Source: Rhodopseudomonas sp. AAP120 (GTDB lineage Bacteria; Pseudomonadota; Alphaproteobacteria; Rhizobiales; Xanthobacteraceae). Taken from it: DNA of 64,000 nt. Shown one piece after another: positions 43,697 to 52,265 of the stretch. Each line of letters starts with the position of its first letter. Position 1 is the stretch's first letter. A program made the position numbers and the translations under genes. The stretch covers positions 1 to 64,000 of the forward strand of contig NZ_LJIC01000046.1 in assembly GCF_001295845.1 (NCBI RefSeq). Direction: 5' to 3'. The notes under the pieces are model-generated. The model was not told the origin of the DNA and made no database searches. It worked only from the letters and a program-made list of their open reading frames with translations.

Positions 43697-46363
43697 ATGT
43701 CAGGTATCGTTCTCTCGAACGCCGTTCGCCAGAATCTCTCGTCGCTCCAGGCCACGGCTGATCTGCTCGCCACCACCCAAAGCCGCCTCTCGTCCGGCAA
43801 GAAGGTGAACTCGGCTCTCGACAATCCGACCAACTTCTTCACCGCTGCTTCGCTCGACGCGCGCGCCAGCGACATCAACAACCTGCTGGACGGCATCGGC
43901 AACGGCGTGCAGATCCTGCAGGCCGCCAACACCGGCATCACCTCGCTCACCAAGCTGGTGGACTCGGCCAAGTCGATCGCCAACCAGGCCCTGCAGACGA
44001 CCTCGGGCTACGCCACGAAGTCGAACGTGTCGGCCACGATCTCCGGCGCCACTGCAGACGACCTCCGCGGCACGCAGAGCTTCACGAACGGTGTCGCCAC
44101 CGGCAACGTGATCTTCGACGGCACCGCCGGCGGCACCACCGCTGCTTCGGGCACCGATACGCTCGGCGGCGCGATCGTCAGCATCGCGGCGTCTGCGGCT
44201 GTCACCGTTCTCGGTGCGGCTGACAACACCGCGCTCGGCAGCGTCCTCAGCGTCGGTACCGCCGCCGCCACCGCGGCCGGCTCCAACCTGATCAGCGACC
44301 TCACCAACGGTTCGACCACCACGGCGACCGGTCCGGCTGCGGGCGACTCGATCACGGTGAACGGCAAGACCATCACCTTCACCACCGCCGGCGCCGCCAG
44401 CAAGGACAGCAACGGCAACTACACGATCGGTCTCGACCAGACGCTGACCAAGCTGGCCAACACCATCGACGACATCAACGGCAACACCGGTCACTCCTCG
44501 ACCGTCACCGCCGGCAAGCTGGAACTGCACTCGGGCACCAACAGCCCGCTGACGGTCGGCGACAATGCCGGCGGCGCCGTTCTGGCCAAGCTCGGCCTGA
44601 CCGCGCAGACCGTCGACACCGCCGCGTCGACCGCGTCGGCCAACATCTCGGGCAGCACCCAGCTGTTCAACACCCATGGTGGCCTCACCACCACGGCGAT
44701 CGCCGACGGCACCACCATCTCGGTGAACGGCAAGACCATCACGTTCAAGACCTCCGATGCTCCGCAGGGCAACAACATCCCGACGGGCACCGGCGTTCTC
44801 GGCCGTATCGGCACTGACGGCAACGGCAACTCCACGATCTACCTCGGCGACCAGACCAAGTTCACCAACGCGACGGTGGGCGATCTGTTGACCGCGGTCG
44901 ATCTCGCGAACGGCGTCAAGTCGGCGTCGATCTCGAACGGCGTGGCCACCATCAGCACCAACTCCGGCCAGACTGCTTCGGCCGTCTCGGGTGGTATCAC
45001 CACCATCCAGAGCTCGACCGGCGCTGACCTGAACATCACGGCCTCGACCGATCTGTTCAAGAGCCTCGGCCTCACCACCGCCACCGGCACGGGCCCGCTG
45101 ACGCTGACCAAGCAGCGCACCACCAGCGGCACCACCCTCGGCACGCTGATCGCCGACGGTTCGACCCTGAACGTGAACGGCAAGACCATCACGTTCAAGA
45201 ATGCCGCGGTTCCGACCGCGTCGTCGACCCACCAGGGCATCTCCGGCAACGTCGAGACCGACGGCCAGGGCAACTCGACCGTGTACCTGCAGAAGGGCAC
45301 TGTCGACGACGTCCTCAAGGCCATCGACCTTGCCACCGGTGTCCGCACCGCGGCGCTGGGTGTTGCCGGCGCGACCATCGCGACCGCCAACGGCACGGCC
45401 AACTCGTCGATCACGAGCGGCTCGCTGAAGCTGTCGACCGGCCTCGCGTCGGACCTCAGCATCAACGGCACCGGCAACGCGCTGGCGGCCCTCGGCCTCA
45501 CCGGCCCGAGCGGTAGCGCCACCTCGTTCACCGCGGCTCGCGGCGCGGCGGCTGGCAGCCTGAACGGCAAGACGCTGACCTTCACCTCCTTCAACGGCGG
45601 TGCGGCCACCAACGTCACCTTCGGCGACGGCACCAACGGCACCGTCAAGTCGCTCGCTCAGCTCAACGCTGCGCTGGCGTCCAACAACCTGACGGCGTCG
45701 ATCGACAACGCCTCCGGCAAGCTCACGATCGCGGCGTCGAACGACTACGCTTCCCACACGCTGGGTGGCGCGGACGGCGGCGTGATCGGCGGCACTCTGT
45801 CCTCGACGCTGACCTTCTCGTTGCCGAACGCACCGGTGGTCGACGTCAACGCGCAGACGACCCGCGCCGGCCTGGTCAAGCAGTTCAACGACGTGCTCGA
45901 CCAGATCAAGACCACCGCGCAGGACTCCTCGTTCAACGGCGTCAACCTGCTGAACGGCGACAACCTGAAGCTGGTGTTCAACGAAACCGGCAAGTCCACG
46001 ATCTCGATCCAGGGCGTGACCTTCAACCCGACCGGCCTCGGCCTGTCGTCCCTGAGCTCGGGCGTCGACTTCATCGACAACAACGCCACCAACTCGGTGT
46101 TGACGAAGCTGAGCGCCGCCTCGACCGCCCTGCGGTCGCAGTCCTCCGCGTTCGGTTCGAACCTGTCGATCGTGCAGGCCCGTCAGGACTTCTCGAAGAG
46201 CCTGATCAACGTGCTGCAGACCGGCTCGTCGAACCTGACGCTGGCCGACACCAACGAGGAAGCGGCGAACAGCCAGGCGCTGACGACCCGCCAGTCGATC
46301 GCGGTGTCCGCGCTGTCGCTGGCCAACCAGTCGCAGCAGGGCGTGCTCCAGCTCCTGCGCTGA
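43697..46363 (+). CDS. fliC: Flagellin, long form with internal repeats
   Basis: 888 aa, about twice a common flagellin. Terminal D0/D1 helices are standard: NAVRQNLSSLQATADLLATT, RLSSGKKVNSALDNPTNFF, and at the end RQSIAVSALSLANQSQQG then VLQLLR. The centre (about 210-660) is four versions of one module with the heading NGKTITF, the middle GNSTxYL and the end DLLxAIDLAxGV. The module heading is exact over 20 bases at 44357, 44723 and 45173. Lys- and Thr/Ser/Asn-rich loops offer many glycosylation sites. Exported through the flagellar apparatus. A strong terminator follows. Confidence 0.95.
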   Translation: MSGIVLSNAVRQNLSSLQATADLLATTQSRLSSGKKVNSALDNPTNFFTAASLDARASDINNLLDGIGNGVQILQAANTGITSLTKLVDSAKSIANQALQTTSGYATKSNVSATISGATADDLRGTQSFTNGVATGNVIFDGTAGGTTAASGTDTLGGAIVSIAASAAVTVLGAADNTALGSVLSVGTAAATAAGSNLISDLTNGSTTTATGPAAGDSITVNGKTITFTTAGAASKDSNGNYTIGLDQTLTKLANTIDDINGNTGHSSTVTAGKLELHSGTNSPLTVGDNAGGAVLAKLGLTAQTVDTAASTASANISGSTQLFNTHGGLTTTAIADGTTISVNGKTITFKTSDAPQGNNIPTGTGVLGRIGTDGNGNSTIYLGDQTKFTNATVGDLLTAVDLANGVKSASISNGVATISTNSGQTASAVSGGITTIQSSTGADLNITASTDLFKSLGLTTATGTGPLTLTKQRTTSGTTLGTLIADGSTLNVNGKTITFKNAAVPTASSTHQGISGNVETDGQGNSTVYLQKGTVDDVLKAIDLATGVRTAALGVAGATIATANGTANSSITSGSLKLSTGLASDLSINGTGNALAALGLTGPSGSATSFTAARGAAAGSLNGKTLTFTSFNGGAATNVTFGDGTNGTVKSLAQLNAALASNNLTASIDNASGKLTIAASNDYASHTLGGADGGVIGGTLSSTLTFSLPNAPVVDVNAQTTRAGLVKQFNDVLDQIKTTAQDSSFNGVNLLNGDNLKLVFNETGKSTISIQGVTFNPTGLGLSSLSSGVDFIDNNATNSVLTKLSAASTALRSQSSAFGSNLSIVQARQDFSKSLINVLQTGSSNLTLADTNEEAANSQALTTRQSIAVSALSLANQSQQGVLQLLR
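44357..45640 (+). repeat. Diverged tandem modules inside flagellin
   Basis: The unit begins with the coding phrase for VNGKTIT, identical for 20 bases at 44357-44376, 44723-44742 and 45173-45192. A fourth, degenerate copy (LNGKTLTF) lies near 45563. Unit spacing is 366 and 450 bases. The same module appears in the second flagellin and, in weaker form, in FlgE near 36319-36692. Confidence 0.75.
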
Positions 46364-46395
46364 TCCGCAGCGACTGTCGAACTAACGATCTGGAG

Positions 46396-46425
46396 GCGGC
46401 GGGGGAAACCCCGCCGCTTTCGTTT
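46396..46425 (+). terminator. Strong rho-independent terminator after flagellin
   Basis: A perfect 9-bp GC stem, GCGGCGGGG and CCCCGCCGC, with GAAA loop, is followed by TTTCGTTT. It ends the flagellin transcript 33 bases after the stop. Confidence 0.88.
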
Positions 46426-46536
46426 GTGGCGGCCGGTCTGGCCTTCCAGCCGGACTGGCGCACGGGCATTCGCTTGCCCTCTCCGGCGAAATGTGGTCGG
46501 AGTGATTCATCGGCTCATCAGCGACGGCGTCGATTC

Positions 46537-47466
46537 ATGAACCAGACCGCCCCGGTACCAGGTAGCACCGCGTCGTCCCAGTCCGCCGCACGCCGCGCGC
46601 CGGCGGCGCACGAGGTTCTCGCCGCGATCATCGCGGCGCTGCCGGAGCTGGCGCATCACCATGCCCCGGGCGGCACCGCGTATCAGGCGCTCGAAGCCGC
46701 CGCGCGGCAGGCTGTGGTGACGCTGTTCGGGCAGGGCGGCACGGATGTCCCGTTCGGACCATTCGGGCCGATCACTTTCCCCTATCATGCGATGGGCGCG
46801 GTCGACTCGCTGGACCTGTTCGGGCTCGACGAACTGATCCTGTTCGCATTCTATTGGCAGAACCGCGGCACTTACCGAAAGACCGCCGACATCGGCGGCA
46901 ATATCGGGCTGCACAGCCTGGTGATGGCGCGCTGCGGCTTTGCGGTCGAAACCTACGAGCCGGATCCCGAGCACGTCGCGCTGCTGCAGGCCAACATGCG
47001 CGCCAACGGCATCGCCTCCGTCCACGTCAACGAAGCCGCCGTGTCGGCAGAGGCCGGCGAGGCGGAGTTTCTCCGGCTGCGCGGCAACACCACCGGCAGC
47101 CACATCGCCGGCGCCAAGAGCGATCCCTATGGCGAGATCGACCGCTTCAAGGTGCGGCTCGAGGCCTTCAGCAAAATCGCGGCCGCGGTCGATTTCGCCA
47201 AGATCGACGCCGAAGGCCACGAGGCGGTGATCATCACCTCGCTGCCGGCCGCGCAGTGGGATAGCCTCGATGTCATGCTGGAGATCGGCAGCGACGCCAA
47301 CGCTGCCGCGATCTTCGACTACGCGGCCGGCGCGGGCGTCCGCCTGTTCACGCAGAAGACCGGCTGGCGGCGTGCGCAGTCGCTGGCCGACCTGCCGACC
47401 TCCTACAAGCAGGGCAGCGCCTTCCTGACGCGCAAGGAAGCGATGCCCGGGCTGCCGCCGGCGTAG
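46537..47466 (+). CDS. FkbM family methyltransferase
   Basis: 309 aa. SAM-binding motif in KTADIGGNIGLHSLVMARCG (about residues 112-131), then the acidic EPDPEHVALLQANM and the family-typical KIDAEGHEAVII. FkbM enzymes O-methylate sugars or hydroxyls. The ~75-residue Ala/Pro-rich N-terminus is atypical and may be partly unstructured; the start (ATG 46537) has no clear ribosome site, so translation could begin elsewhere. It lies right after the flagellin terminator and before the sugar operon, so methylation of a surface or flagellin sugar is plausible. Confidence 0.82.
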   Translation: MNQTAPVPGSTASSQSAARRAPAAHEVLAAIIAALPELAHHHAPGGTAYQALEAAARQAVVTLFGQGGTDVPFGPFGPITFPYHAMGAVDSLDLFGLDELILFAFYWQNRGTYRKTADIGGNIGLHSLVMARCGFAVETYEPDPEHVALLQANMRANGIASVHVNEAAVSAEAGEAEFLRLRGNTTGSHIAGAKSDPYGEIDRFKVRLEAFSKIAAAVDFAKIDAEGHEAVIITSLPAAQWDSLDVMLEIGSDANAAAIFDYAAGAGVRLFTQKTGWRRAQSLADLPTSYKQGSAFLTRKEAMPGLPPA

Positions 47467-47682
47467 TCGCGACACGCCTGCTGACGCTGGGAACCCGAGC
47501 CGTTTCCGCGAGCGATCTGGCGATCCGCATCATCCTAGTAACTTGCCGAGGGTGGTTGCGCGGACGGCGTGGGGGACTTCGCTGGTCGCTGCTTCATGTC
47601 TGTGGATGTCTGTGCGTTGCCAGTTGATTGCGATTCAGTCATTAGTGACGAATCAAGCGCATCTTGGGCGCCTGGGGCACGG

Positions 47683-48384
47683 ATGATGAAGTCGCGCAAG
47701 ATGCAGGCCCGGGATCAGCAATCCCGAGAGTCCCACTCCGAAGACTCATCGGGTGATATCCACGCGGATGTCGCTCCGAGCCCGCTGGTCTCCCGCAAGC
47801 AGATGCTCGGCTATTTCGACGTGCTGCGCGACGCGCTGGCCGCGACCCAGGTGTCCGATCGCGACGGTCACAGCTTCGGCCAGGAAGTCGCGGCGTCGCT
47901 GGTGATCGCCTGGGCCCGCGAGGCGCATGCCGAAGGCCGCAAGCTGATCTTCATCGGCAACGGCGGCAGCGCCGCCATCGCCAGCCACATGGCGGTCGAT
48001 TACTCCAAGAACGGCGGCCTGCGCGCTGTGTGCCTCAACGACGGCGCGATGCTCACCTGCCTCGGCAACGATCTCGGCTACGAGCAGGTGTTCGCGCGCC
48101 AGATCGATCTGTTCGCCCAGCCCGGCGACCTGCTGATCGCGATCTCGAGCTCCGGCCGTTCGCCCAACATCCTCAACGCGGTCGCGGTGGCGGAACAGCG
48201 CGGCTGCCGGATCGTGACGCTGAGCGGCTTTGCGCCGGACAATCCGCTGCGCAGCCAGGGCGACATCAATTTCTATCTCGCTTCCGACCAATACGGCTTC
48301 GTGGAGATCGGCCATCTGACGCTGTGCCACGCGATCCTCGACTTCGCCTGCGGCCAACGCGTGCCGCTGCCGGCCGCCGGCTGA
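47683..48384 (+). CDS. SIS-domain isomerase, GmhA-like
   Basis: 233 aa from the ATG at 47683. The SIS core begins near residue 40. FIGNGGSAAIASHMAVDYSK and CLGNDLGYEQVFARQI carry the phosphosugar site, followed by AISSSGRSPNILNAV. The family converts sedoheptulose-7-phosphate to D-glycero-manno-heptose-7-phosphate, the first step to activated heptose. The first ~38 residues are polar and unlike GmhA, so the real start may be later. It precedes the nucleotide-sugar operon by 224 bases, which supports a heptose route. Confidence 0.82.
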   Translation: MMKSRKMQARDQQSRESHSEDSSGDIHADVAPSPLVSRKQMLGYFDVLRDALAATQVSDRDGHSFGQEVAASLVIAWAREAHAEGRKLIFIGNGGSAAIASHMAVDYSKNGGLRAVCLNDGAMLTCLGNDLGYEQVFARQIDLFAQPGDLLIAISSSGRSPNILNAVAVAEQRGCRIVTLSGFAPDNPLRSQGDINFYLASDQYGFVEIGHLTLCHAILDFACGQRVPLPAAG

Positions 48385-48489
48385 TCGCGCCGCGCGGCCC
48401 TACCAGCGCGTGCAGAAATGCGTGTATCTCTGGAAACATAGAGAGCAGTGATTCGTGGATCCGGCATGGCCGCGATCCCGGTGTGGCGT

Positions 48490-48517
48490 TTGCGTAGCGA
48501 GCCTTGCGTAGCGAACC
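48490..48517. repeat. Short tandem duplication in the operon leader
   Basis: TTGCGTAGCGAGCC is followed directly by TTGCGTAGCGAACC, two 14-base units with one difference. It lies in the leader of the sugar operon. The rest of the gap 48385-48608 shows no gene. Confidence 0.6.
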
Positions 48518-48608
48518 TGCGGCGGAGCCGGTCGTCCCGGTCCGGCCGTGCCCCGAGACATCTGCTCTCACGATCTCATGTCTTGAACGTTCTTGGTGGG
48601 ATGACGCG

Positions 48609-49547
48609 ATGAAGATCCTGGTGACCGGCGCCTGCGGCTATGTCGGGACCACGCTGGTGCCGAAGCTGCTGGCGCGCGGCGACGAGGTGGTGGCGCTGGA
48701 TATCATGTGGTTCGGCAACGACCTGCCGCAGCACCCCGCGCTGACGGTGGTGCGCGGCGACGTGCGCGACGCCAAATCGGTCCCGCTGGAGGGCATCGAC
48801 GCCATCATCCATCTCGCCTCGGTGGCCAACGATCCGTGCGGCGATCTCAATCCCAAACTGACCTGGGAGATCAGCGCGCTCGCCACCATGCAGCTCGCCG
48901 ACCGAGCGGCGCGCGAAGGCATCAAGCGCTTCATCTACGCGTCCTCCGGCAGCGTCTACGGCATCAAGGACGAGGCTGAGGTCACCGAGGATCTGACGCT
49001 GGAGCCGATCTCCGAATACAACAAGACCAAGATGGTGGCCGAGCGGGTGATGCTCAGCTACGGCGGCGACATGGCGGTGCAGATCGTACGCCCGGCGACA
49101 GTCTGCGGCCCGTCGCCGCGGATGCGGCTCGACGTTTCGGTCAACATGCTGACCATGCAGGCGCTGACCAATGGCGAGATCACCGTGTTCGGCGGCACCC
49201 AGGTTCGCCCCAACATCCACATCGACGACATCACCGACCTCTACGTGATGCTGCTCGACCGCCCCGAGCTGCGCGGCATCTACAATGCCGGCTTCGAGAA
49301 CATCTCGATCCTCGACATCGCCAGGATGGTCGACGCCCAGGTGCCGACCAAGATCACCGTGACCGAATCCAACGATCCGCGCTCCTACCGGATCAACTCC
49401 GACAAGCTGCTCGCCACCGGCTTCAAGCCGAAGAAGACCGTCAACGACGCGATCCGCGAGATCATCGTCAAGTTCCAGCGCGGCGAACTGAAGAACGAGG
49501 ACCGGCACTACAATCTGCGCTGGATGCAGCGGAGCGTCGGGGCGTGA
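48609..49547 (+). CDS. NAD-dependent epimerase/dehydratase (nucleotide-sugar SDR)
   Basis: 312 aa extended SDR. Cofactor motif TGACGYVGTTL (residues 6-16), then DIMWFGNDLP and IIHLASVANDP. The catalytic serine is in YASSGSVYG and the Tyr-Lys pair in EYNKTKM. It acts on a nucleotide-activated sugar, as epimerase or 4,6-dehydratase. First gene of a tight operon to 59563; the stop overlaps the next start by 4 bases (GTGA). GGGATGACGCG precedes the ATG. Confidence 0.88.
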   Translation: MKILVTGACGYVGTTLVPKLLARGDEVVALDIMWFGNDLPQHPALTVVRGDVRDAKSVPLEGIDAIIHLASVANDPCGDLNPKLTWEISALATMQLADRAAREGIKRFIYASSGSVYGIKDEAEVTEDLTLEPISEYNKTKMVAERVMLSYGGDMAVQIVRPATVCGPSPRMRLDVSVNMLTMQALTNGEITVFGGTQVRPNIHIDDITDLYVMLLDRPELRGIYNAGFENISILDIARMVDAQVPTKITVTESNDPRSYRINSDKLLATGFKPKKTVNDAIREIIVKFQRGELKNEDRHYNLRWMQRSVGA

Positions 49548-50581
49548 CCGGACCGATTCCCGCGTCGTCGCCCGATGCGAAGGCCGGCGCGGCGTTCGGA
49601 AAGGTTCTGGTGCTCGGCAGCAATTCGTTCACCGGCGCCGAGATGGTGCGCGATCTGCTCGACCACGGCATGGACGTGGTCGGCGTCAGCCGCTCGCCGG
49701 AGCCGCACGAGGCGTTCCTGCCCTATCGCTGGACCGACACCTCGCGCTTCCGTTTCCGCCAGCTCGATCTCAACCACGATCTCGACGCGCTGATGGCGCT
49801 GATCGAGGCCGAGCGGTTTGGCTGCATCATCAATTTCGCCGCGCAGAGCATGGTCGGCGAGAGCTGGGCCAATCCCGACCACTGGTTCATGACCAATGTG
49901 GTGTCGACCGTGCGATTGCACGAACGCTTGCGGCACTGCGACTTCCTCGATCGCTACGTCCACGTCACCACGCCCGAAGTGTATGGCGGCGCCACCGGCA
50001 CGCTGACCGAGGATGCGCCGTTCGATCCGTCGACGCCCTACGCGGTGTCACGCGCCGCCGGCGACATGAGCCTGCGCTCCTACTTCCGCGCCTATGGCTT
50101 CCCGGTGCTGTACACGCGCGCCGCCAATGTCTACGGCCCCGGGCAGCGACTGTATCGCATCGTGCCGCGCACCATTTTGTTCATCCGGCTCGGCCGCAAA
50201 CTGCAGCTGCACGGCGGCGGCACCTCGGAGCGTTCCTTCATCGCCGCCTCCGACGTCGCCGATGCGACTCGCCGGATCGCTGCACACGGCAAGCTCGGCG
50301 AGACCTATCACATCTCGACCGACCGTATCGTCACCATCCGCGAACTGGTGGAGATGATTTGCGCCCGGATGGGCGTCGCCTTCGGCGATCACGTCGAGAT
50401 CGTCGGCGACCGGCTCGGCAAGGACGCGGCCTACAAGCTCGACAGCGGCAAGCTCCGCCGCGAGCTCGGCTGGCGCGATCAGGTCACGCTGGAGCAGGGC
50501 ATCGACCAGACCATCGCCTGGGTCGACCGCTGGTTCGACGTGCTCAAGACGCAACCCTTCGACTATCAGCACAAGCCGTGA
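49544..50581 (+). CDS. NAD-dependent epimerase/dehydratase, GDP-mannose/dTDP-glucose dehydratase-like, atypical
   Basis: 345 aa, GTG start overlapping the previous stop. The family order is clear: LGSNSFTGAEMV (Rossmann), TTPEVYGGATG, TPYAVSRAAGD, NVYGPGQRLYRIVPR, and FIAASDVADA. Two usual residues differ. The middle Gly of the glycine motif is Ser (GSNSFTG), and the catalytic Lys of Tyr-x3-Lys is Arg (Y166-A-V-S-R170). Such changes could lower or alter the redox step. Probable role: 4,6-dehydration or epimerisation of the sugar that the other operon enzymes make. Confidence 0.82.
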   Translation: MTGPIPASSPDAKAGAAFGKVLVLGSNSFTGAEMVRDLLDHGMDVVGVSRSPEPHEAFLPYRWTDTSRFRFRQLDLNHDLDALMALIEAERFGCIINFAAQSMVGESWANPDHWFMTNVVSTVRLHERLRHCDFLDRYVHVTTPEVYGGATGTLTEDAPFDPSTPYAVSRAAGDMSLRSYFRAYGFPVLYTRAANVYGPGQRLYRIVPRTILFIRLGRKLQLHGGGTSERSFIAASDVADATRRIAAHGKLGETYHISTDRIVTIRELVEMICARMGVAFGDHVEIVGDRLGKDAAYKLDSGKLRRELGWRDQVTLEQGIDQTIAWVDRWFDVLKTQPFDYQHKP

Positions 50582-50589
50582 GGCCGGGA

Positions 50590-51249
50590 ATGGGCCAGGA
50601 AATCGATCTGCTCGTCAACTATCCGCGCACCAAGCGCAATGTCGACGAGCGCGGCCAGACCAAATCCGAAGAGGACCGCGCCGTCGCGCGCAAGTTCGGC
50701 AAGGAGTTCTTCGATGGCGACCGCCGCCACGGCTATGGCGGGTTTGGCTACATACCGCGGTTCTGGCAGCCGGTGATCCCGACCTTTCAGTCGCATTTCG
50801 GCCTTACCGCGTCGTCGTCGGTGCTCGACGTCGGCTGCGCCAAGGGCTTCATGCTGCACGACATGGCCGAGCTGATCCCCGGCATCACCGTCAAGGGCGT
50901 CGATATTTCCGACTATGCGATCGACCACGCCATCGACGATATGAAGCCGCATGTCAGCGTCGCCAGCGCCACCAGGCTGCCGTTCGCCGACAAATCGTTC
51001 GACGTGGTGATCTCGATCAACACCGTGCACAATTTGGTCCGCGACGACTGCGCCACCGCGCTGCGCGAGATCGAGCGGGTGGCGCGCAAGGGCGCGTTCA
51101 TCACCGTGGATGCGTATCGGGACGAAGAGGAGAAGCGCCGGATGATGGCGTGGAATCTCACCGCGCAGACCATCATGCATGTCGACGAGTGGACCGCGTT
51201 CTTCGCCGAGATCGGGTACACCGGCGATTACTACTGGTTCATCCCATGA
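50590..51249 (+). CDS. Class I SAM-dependent methyltransferase
   Basis: 219 aa. SAM motif VLDVGCAKGFMLHDMAE (about residues 77-93), then GVDISDYAIDHA and the FADKSFDVVISINTVHN segment, the usual motifs I-III of methyltransferase family 11. The N-terminus (DLLVNYPRTKRNVDERG) is seen on sugar-cluster methyltransferases. GGCCGGGA lies upstream of the ATG. Eight bases after the dehydratase and 13 before E1-alpha. Likely C- or O-methylates the activated sugar. Confidence 0.85.
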   Translation: MGQEIDLLVNYPRTKRNVDERGQTKSEEDRAVARKFGKEFFDGDRRHGYGGFGYIPRFWQPVIPTFQSHFGLTASSSVLDVGCAKGFMLHDMAELIPGITVKGVDISDYAIDHAIDDMKPHVSVASATRLPFADKSFDVVISINTVHNLVRDDCATALREIERVARKGAFITVDAYRDEEEKRRMMAWNLTAQTIMHVDEWTAFFAEIGYTGDYYWFIP

Positions 51250-51262
51250 CCTGGTTCGCTTC

Positions 51263-52255
51263 ATGAGCGCCGAGACGTCGCGCCGCCTGCTGTTCGACAT
51301 GCTGCGTATCCGCAGCGTGGAGGAAACCATCGCGGCGCGCTACGGCGAGCAAAAAATGCGCTGCCCGACGCATTTGTCGGTCGGGCAGGAGGCGGTCGCC
51401 GCCGCGGCCGGCGCGGTGCTGAAGCCGACCGATCTCGCCGTCAGCGGCCATCGCGCGCACGCGCACTATCTGGCCAAGGGCGGATCGCTGAAGGCGATGA
51501 TCGCCGAGATCTACGGCAAGGTCACCGGCTGCGCCCGCGGCAAAGGCGGCTCGATGCACCTGATCGACGAGAGCGTCGGCTTCATGGGTTCGACCGCGAT
51601 CGTCGGCGGCACCGTGCCGGTCGGCGTCGGGCTGTCCTATCCGATGAAGCTGAACAACACCGGGCAGATCGCCTGCGTGTTCCTCGGCGACGCGGTGCCG
51701 GAGACCGGCGTGTTTTTCGAGTCGGTGAACTTCGCCGTCGTGAAGCAGCTGCCGGTGTTGTTCCTGTGCGAGAACAACGGCTACTCGGTGTATTCGCCGC
51801 TGAGCGTCCGGCAGCCGCCGGGCCGCAAGCTGTACGAGCTGGTCGCCGGCTTCGGCCTGACGACGCATCACGGCGACGGCAACGATGCGCGCGCGGTGCA
51901 TGCCGCGCTGAGCGACGGCGTCGCGGCGATCCGGCGCGGCGAGGGGCCGCGGTTCTACGAGTTCGAGACCTATCGCTGGCGCGAGCATTGCGGGCCGAAC
52001 TACGACAACGACATCGGCTACCGCAGCATCGCCGAATACGAGGCGTGGAAGCTGCGCGATCCGGTGCCGGCGCTGCAGCGCGCGCTGATCGCCGAGGGCG
52101 TGATCAGCGAGGCCGATGTCGCGACGATGCAGGCGACGATCGATGCCGAGATCGACGAGGCGTTTGCCTTCGCCGAAGCCTCGCCGTTCCCGCCGGCCGA
52201 AGACGCCTTCGCCGACGTCTATGCGGCGGACGCGCTCGTGTCGGCGGCGGGCTGA
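51263..52255 (+). CDS. Thiamine-diphosphate dehydrogenase E1 component, alpha subunit
   Basis: 330 aa, the E1-alpha fold of pyruvate/acetoin dehydrogenases. Motifs: HLSVGQEAVAAAAG, VSGHRAHAHYLAKGG, GKGGSMHLIDES and the ThDP-binding GDAVPETGVF...CENNGYSVY. No E2 or E3 gene is near, so it is not a normal 2-oxo acid dehydrogenase complex. E1-alpha/beta pairs without E2/E3 occur in antibiotic sugar clusters (e.g. AviB1/AviB2 of avilamycin), where they attach a two-carbon branch. Its beta partner follows after 10 bases. Confidence 0.85.
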   Translation: MSAETSRRLLFDMLRIRSVEETIAARYGEQKMRCPTHLSVGQEAVAAAAGAVLKPTDLAVSGHRAHAHYLAKGGSLKAMIAEIYGKVTGCARGKGGSMHLIDESVGFMGSTAIVGGTVPVGVGLSYPMKLNNTGQIACVFLGDAVPETGVFFESVNFAVVKQLPVLFLCENNGYSVYSPLSVRQPPGRKLYELVAGFGLTTHHGDGNDARAVHAALSDGVAAIRRGEGPRFYEFETYRWREHCGPNYDNDIGYRSIAEYEAWKLRDPVPALQRALIAEGVISEADVATMQATIDAEIDEAFAFAEASPFPPAEDAFADVYAADALVSAAG

Positions 52256-52265
52256 GGAGGGCGCG

